Source of the DNA: an uncultured Lachnospiraceae bacterium
GTDB lineage: Bacteria; Bacillota; Clostridia; Lachnospirales; Lachnospiraceae
Reading direction: 5' to 3'
DNA length: 64,000 nucleotides
Assembly (NCBI GenBank): GCA_937891165.1
Contig: CALAEX010000066.1
Location: 1 to 64,000 of the forward strand
Notes under the pieces: generated by a model
Seen by the model: the letters and a program-made list of their open reading frames with translations, nothing else
Database searches by the model: none
What the model was told of the DNA's origin: nothing
Made by a program: the position numbers and the translations under genes
In this document: positions 61,509 to 64,000 of the stretch, piece after piece
Layout: every line of letters begins with the position of its first letter
How positions within the stretch are numbered: the stretch's first letter is position 1

Positions 61509-64000
61509 TTAAGCTTGAGTCTGTCCTGGAGCTTCTCCTTCTGTTGGAGCTTGTCCTTCAGTCGTCTGTTCAGCTTCCTGTTGTTCAGCCTGTGCCTGTT
61601 GTGCAGCTTTTACTGCTTTATCAGGAACAAGTTTTCTCAATGCAAATAAATAATGACTTCCTCTGTTTCTATAACCAGTTAATACTGCACCTGTGAATAC
61701 GCAAACTAAACTACAAACTTTTGTCATAGCTTTCATCTGTTCTTGTGTAGCATTTGCTGTTTTAAAACTATTTAATTTATTTTTCGATGCTGTCTTAAGA
61801 GCATTGATGTCATTCATTAAATTGGTATATCCATTATTTACATAGAAGTCTTCACAAAACTCAATCATTTCTACTACCTTATTTTTAAGGTCTGTATTTT
61901 TAAATGCAACCTTTTCTACTTTCTTTACATTCGGTCCTACTTTGTAATATAACTTCATATAATCATTTGGTTCCATTTCCGATGGGAATTTCAAGAAACT
62001 AAATAATTCTTTTTCTGTCATAGCAACTACATTCTCAGGATTGATACTTCCAATAACATTAGTAACTGCTTTAATATTACTTAATATATCAGAAGATTTT
62101 ACTGAAAAATAATTGTAAATTCTAAGTTCTACGGAATTGTAGGAACGATTTAACAAAGCATCTTTGTAGTTAGTGATTAATTCTTTTGCAGAATTAGCCA
62201 TCTTACCAGTAATACCTTTCATGAAAGAATTGGTTACATTATCGAAATATGATGTAATTTTATCTATTAAGGATTTAATCATATCTCCAAGTTTTTTCTG
62301 GTTTTCAGGGCTATTGTCCTGAACCTGCCCAGCTGCTTTTGCATTCTGTTCAGCAGATTGTGGATTCTTATGGGATTCATCTTTTACTTCTGGAGAAGAA
62401 GATTCTTTTCCTTCAGATGTAGCCTTCACTGTCTGTTCAGGTTTTGCCTGTATAATTGGTTGTGATGTTGTTTCAGGTTGTTCTGCTTCTAACATAACAC
62501 CATATTCTTTGTAAATTTTGGATATACGAAATTTAGACATTTCCGCTTCCATTACATAACGAGTATAAATGTCTTCGATATCCATACAAGCTTCTACAGC
62601 AAGAACGTTAAAGTTAGGTGCATTATCCCCTTCAGGTTCCACATCAAAACGTGTTACCATTCCATCAACCAATAATTCAGCCTCATCTTCTAAGATTTTA
62701 TATCTCTGGATGATATTTTTAAGAACTTCTCCTAAGAAATTTCTATAATCTCTTTCAATCCTCTCCATTTCAGAAATCATTTCCTGACGAGCGATTTCAT
62801 TAGGGATTTCATTATCTGGATTCATTGTGAGATATTTTGAAGTCTCATCAATCTTATCATAAACTTCTTTGATAAGATTTGATAATTTATCCAGTTCAAA
62901 TTCAGAGTTTTTCATTTCTGATAAAATCTGGAATAATACTGCTGATTTTGCTTTTCCTTCATTTAATGTATCAGTATATTTAGCGATACTTGTAATATTT
63001 GAAATCATCATGCCAAATCTACTTGTTAACGTATCTTCAAAACCTGCGGAACGGATTACTGCTTCTGGTGATACGAAATTATCTTTCATCTTAGCAATAA
63101 TCATATTTAATCCGTTAGAAACATTGAAGAAACAATCCTTAATTACACCATAAGGATATCCATCTGTATAATGGTTCAGTACAAAGTCGATATTCTCAAC
63201 TTTATTATTGGAAGCATTTATGTATGCTCCTTTGGCTTTATCGAAAGTTCTACGAGCATAATCTTTTACTGCAGATAAGTTTCCATAGATAGCCATATTC
63301 ACTACAGAGTCGATATCCAAACCAGCCATAGAATCTTCGTAAACAGATTCATGATATACAGCACTACCTTCTGGATTATATGAATTTACTTTTCTGTATA
63401 ATTCCATTAAGGAATTGATATTGAATGTATAACTTTCAATCTTTGTGAGTAAACAGAATGTAGTAAATGTAACACATTCATCTACAATACGATTTAAATT
63501 ATAAAGGTAATAGTTTAAAGATTCAATTACAGAATCGGATAACTGACCTTTGGCTTTCAATCCATTTGCTGTGTCTGTATAACTTCTCATAAGAGAAGTA
63601 GTTGTATTGATAGCTGATTTAACAGAACTAATTTCTTCCTGTAGCTCACGTTTCTTAATAGGGAATGAACGCAAGAATGGAATACATAAAGTCTGAATTG
63701 CTTGAGCATCCATAGGAACGATGTTTGGTCTTTCCTGAGATTTGATATATGCTTTCACATCAGCGATACCACGTTGAGAAATAACTACTTGTTTTTTAAT
63801 CTTAGCAGCTAAGCTGTCAGAAAAATATGCCATTAAATCTCTTGTGGAAATACGAGAGTTCATAATATCATTGATAGTACTAGCAGCATCTTTTACAACC
63901 TGTACTAAGTACTCTGGTTTAATTCTTCCGATATCATTGGTATTTTTAAGAGGAGTGCCAAGAGGTATTTCCTCAAGCTCTGTAGTATGCTGAATCTTTT
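61509..64000 (-). CDS. Large structural-type protein, N-terminus outside window
   Basis: At least 830 codons. The frame stays open from the ATG at 63863 to the window edge (reading TTELEEIPLGTPLKNTNDIG upstream), so the true start is probably beyond 64000. The protein is helical. Two long helical domains are joined by a Gln/Glu/Ser-rich linker (residues about 460-520 counted from 63863), and the C-terminus is Gln/Glu-rich low complexity (AAQQAQAEQQEAEQTTEGQA). It ends with a possible hydrophobic helix (CSLVCVFTGAVLTGY). No family recognised; size and style suggest a virion or internal protein. Confidence 0.6.
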   Translation of the reverse strand, partial: KIQHTTELEEIPLGTPLKNTNDIGRIKPEYLVQVVKDAASTINDIMNSRISTRDLMAYFSDSLAAKIKKQVVISQRGIADVKAYIKSQERPNIVPMDAQAIQTLCIPFLRSFPIKKRELQEEISSVKSAINTTTSLMRSYTDTANGLKAKGQLSDSVIESLNYYLYNLNRIVDECVTFTTFCLLTKIESYTFNINSLMELYRKVNSYNPEGSAVYHESVYEDSMAGLDIDSVVNMAIYGNLSAVKDYARRTFDKAKGAYINASNNKVENIDFVLNHYTDGYPYGVIKDCFFNVSNGLNMIIAKMKDNFVSPEAVIRSAGFEDTLTSRFGMMISNITSIAKYTDTLNEGKAKSAVLFQILSEMKNSEFELDKLSNLIKEVYDKIDETSKYLTMNPDNEIPNEIARQEMISEMERIERDYRNFLGEVLKNIIQRYKILEDEAELLVDGMVTRFDVEPEGDNAPNFNVLAVEACMDIEDIYTRYVMEAEMSKFRISKIYKEYGVMLEAEQPETTSQPIIQAKPEQTVKATSEGKESSSPEVKDESHKNPQSAEQNAKAAGQVQDNSPENQKKLGDMIKSLIDKITSYFDNVTNSFMKGITGKMANSAKELITNYKDALLNRSYNSVELRIYNYFSVKSSDILSNIKAVTNVIGSINPENVVAMTEKELFSFLKFPSEMEPNDYMKLYYKVGPNVKKVEKVAFKNTDLKNKVVEMIEFCEDFYVNNGYTNLMNDINALKTASKNKLNSFKTANATQEQMKAMTKVCSLVCVFTGAVLTGYRNRGSHYLFALRKLVPDKAVKAAQQAQAEQQEAEQTTEGQAPTEGEAPGQTQA

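Noticed and set aside
1..64000. Alternative genetic code (stop reassigned)
   Set aside because: TAA, TAG and TGA all end clear genes, and in-frame stops in the recombinase and polymerase genes are explained by introns.

Overview
The window looks like part of a large (jumbo) tailed-phage genome that infects a low-GC Gram-positive bacterium. The DNA is strongly AT-rich. Start codons follow strong AAAGGAG-type ribosome sites. Most transcription units end in stem-loop plus T-run terminators. The gene content is viral: a 2954-residue tape-measure protein with three cell-wall hydrolase domains, a T4-type prohead protease next to a scaffold-like protein, a RusA resolvase, a RecA/UvsX recombinase, a dUTPase, and pieces of a phage-encoded multi-subunit RNA polymerase. 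No chromosomal housekeeping genes, rRNA or CRISPR array were seen. TAA, TAG and TGA all act as ordinary stops.

Layout. 1-4140 (minus): an edge gene, a beta-helix protein, an unknown, and a zinc-finger nuclease-like protein. 4255-9641: unknown plus-strand genes mixed with small minus-strand cassettes. 9740-12299: the RecA-like gene, split by a group I intron carrying an HNH endonuclease. 12437-17541: an unknown gene, then the C-terminal half of RNA polymerase beta split by three group I introns. 17653-24402: small genes, four more cassettes, a DUF5662 protein, a possible connector protein and dUTPase. 24503-37001: a tRNA-like sequence, tape measure, tail protein, RusA and a proline-rich protein. 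37235-40720 (minus): the C-terminal part of beta-prime (one intron) and three small unknowns. 40964-46248: small genes and the head-assembly block (protease, scaffold-like protein, internal-like protein). 46546-49952: small genes and the N-terminal part of beta-prime (four introns). 50021-61461: a long plus-strand run of nucleotide-metabolism-like proteins, an AAA+ ATPase and a cluster of related coiled-coil proteins. 61509-64000 (minus): a large protein that runs off the window.

Three things stand out. First, nine group I introns interrupt four essential genes. They leave exons of only 14, 17 and 34 nt, and the catalytic NADFDGD motif of beta-prime is cut between D and G. Exact boundaries were derived from P1 pairings, reading frame and protein conservation. 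Second, six small minus-strand ORFs form a modular family. Five sit directly behind an almost identical 83-86 nt palindromic element, three share a constant N-terminal domain joined to different C-terminal parts, and three keep long open frames but have no usable start codon. Third, four loci share a modular 5' leader with conserved hairpins (one shows compensatory changes), and many genes are preceded by a GATATATTAT-type motif that may be the promoter of the phage's own polymerase.
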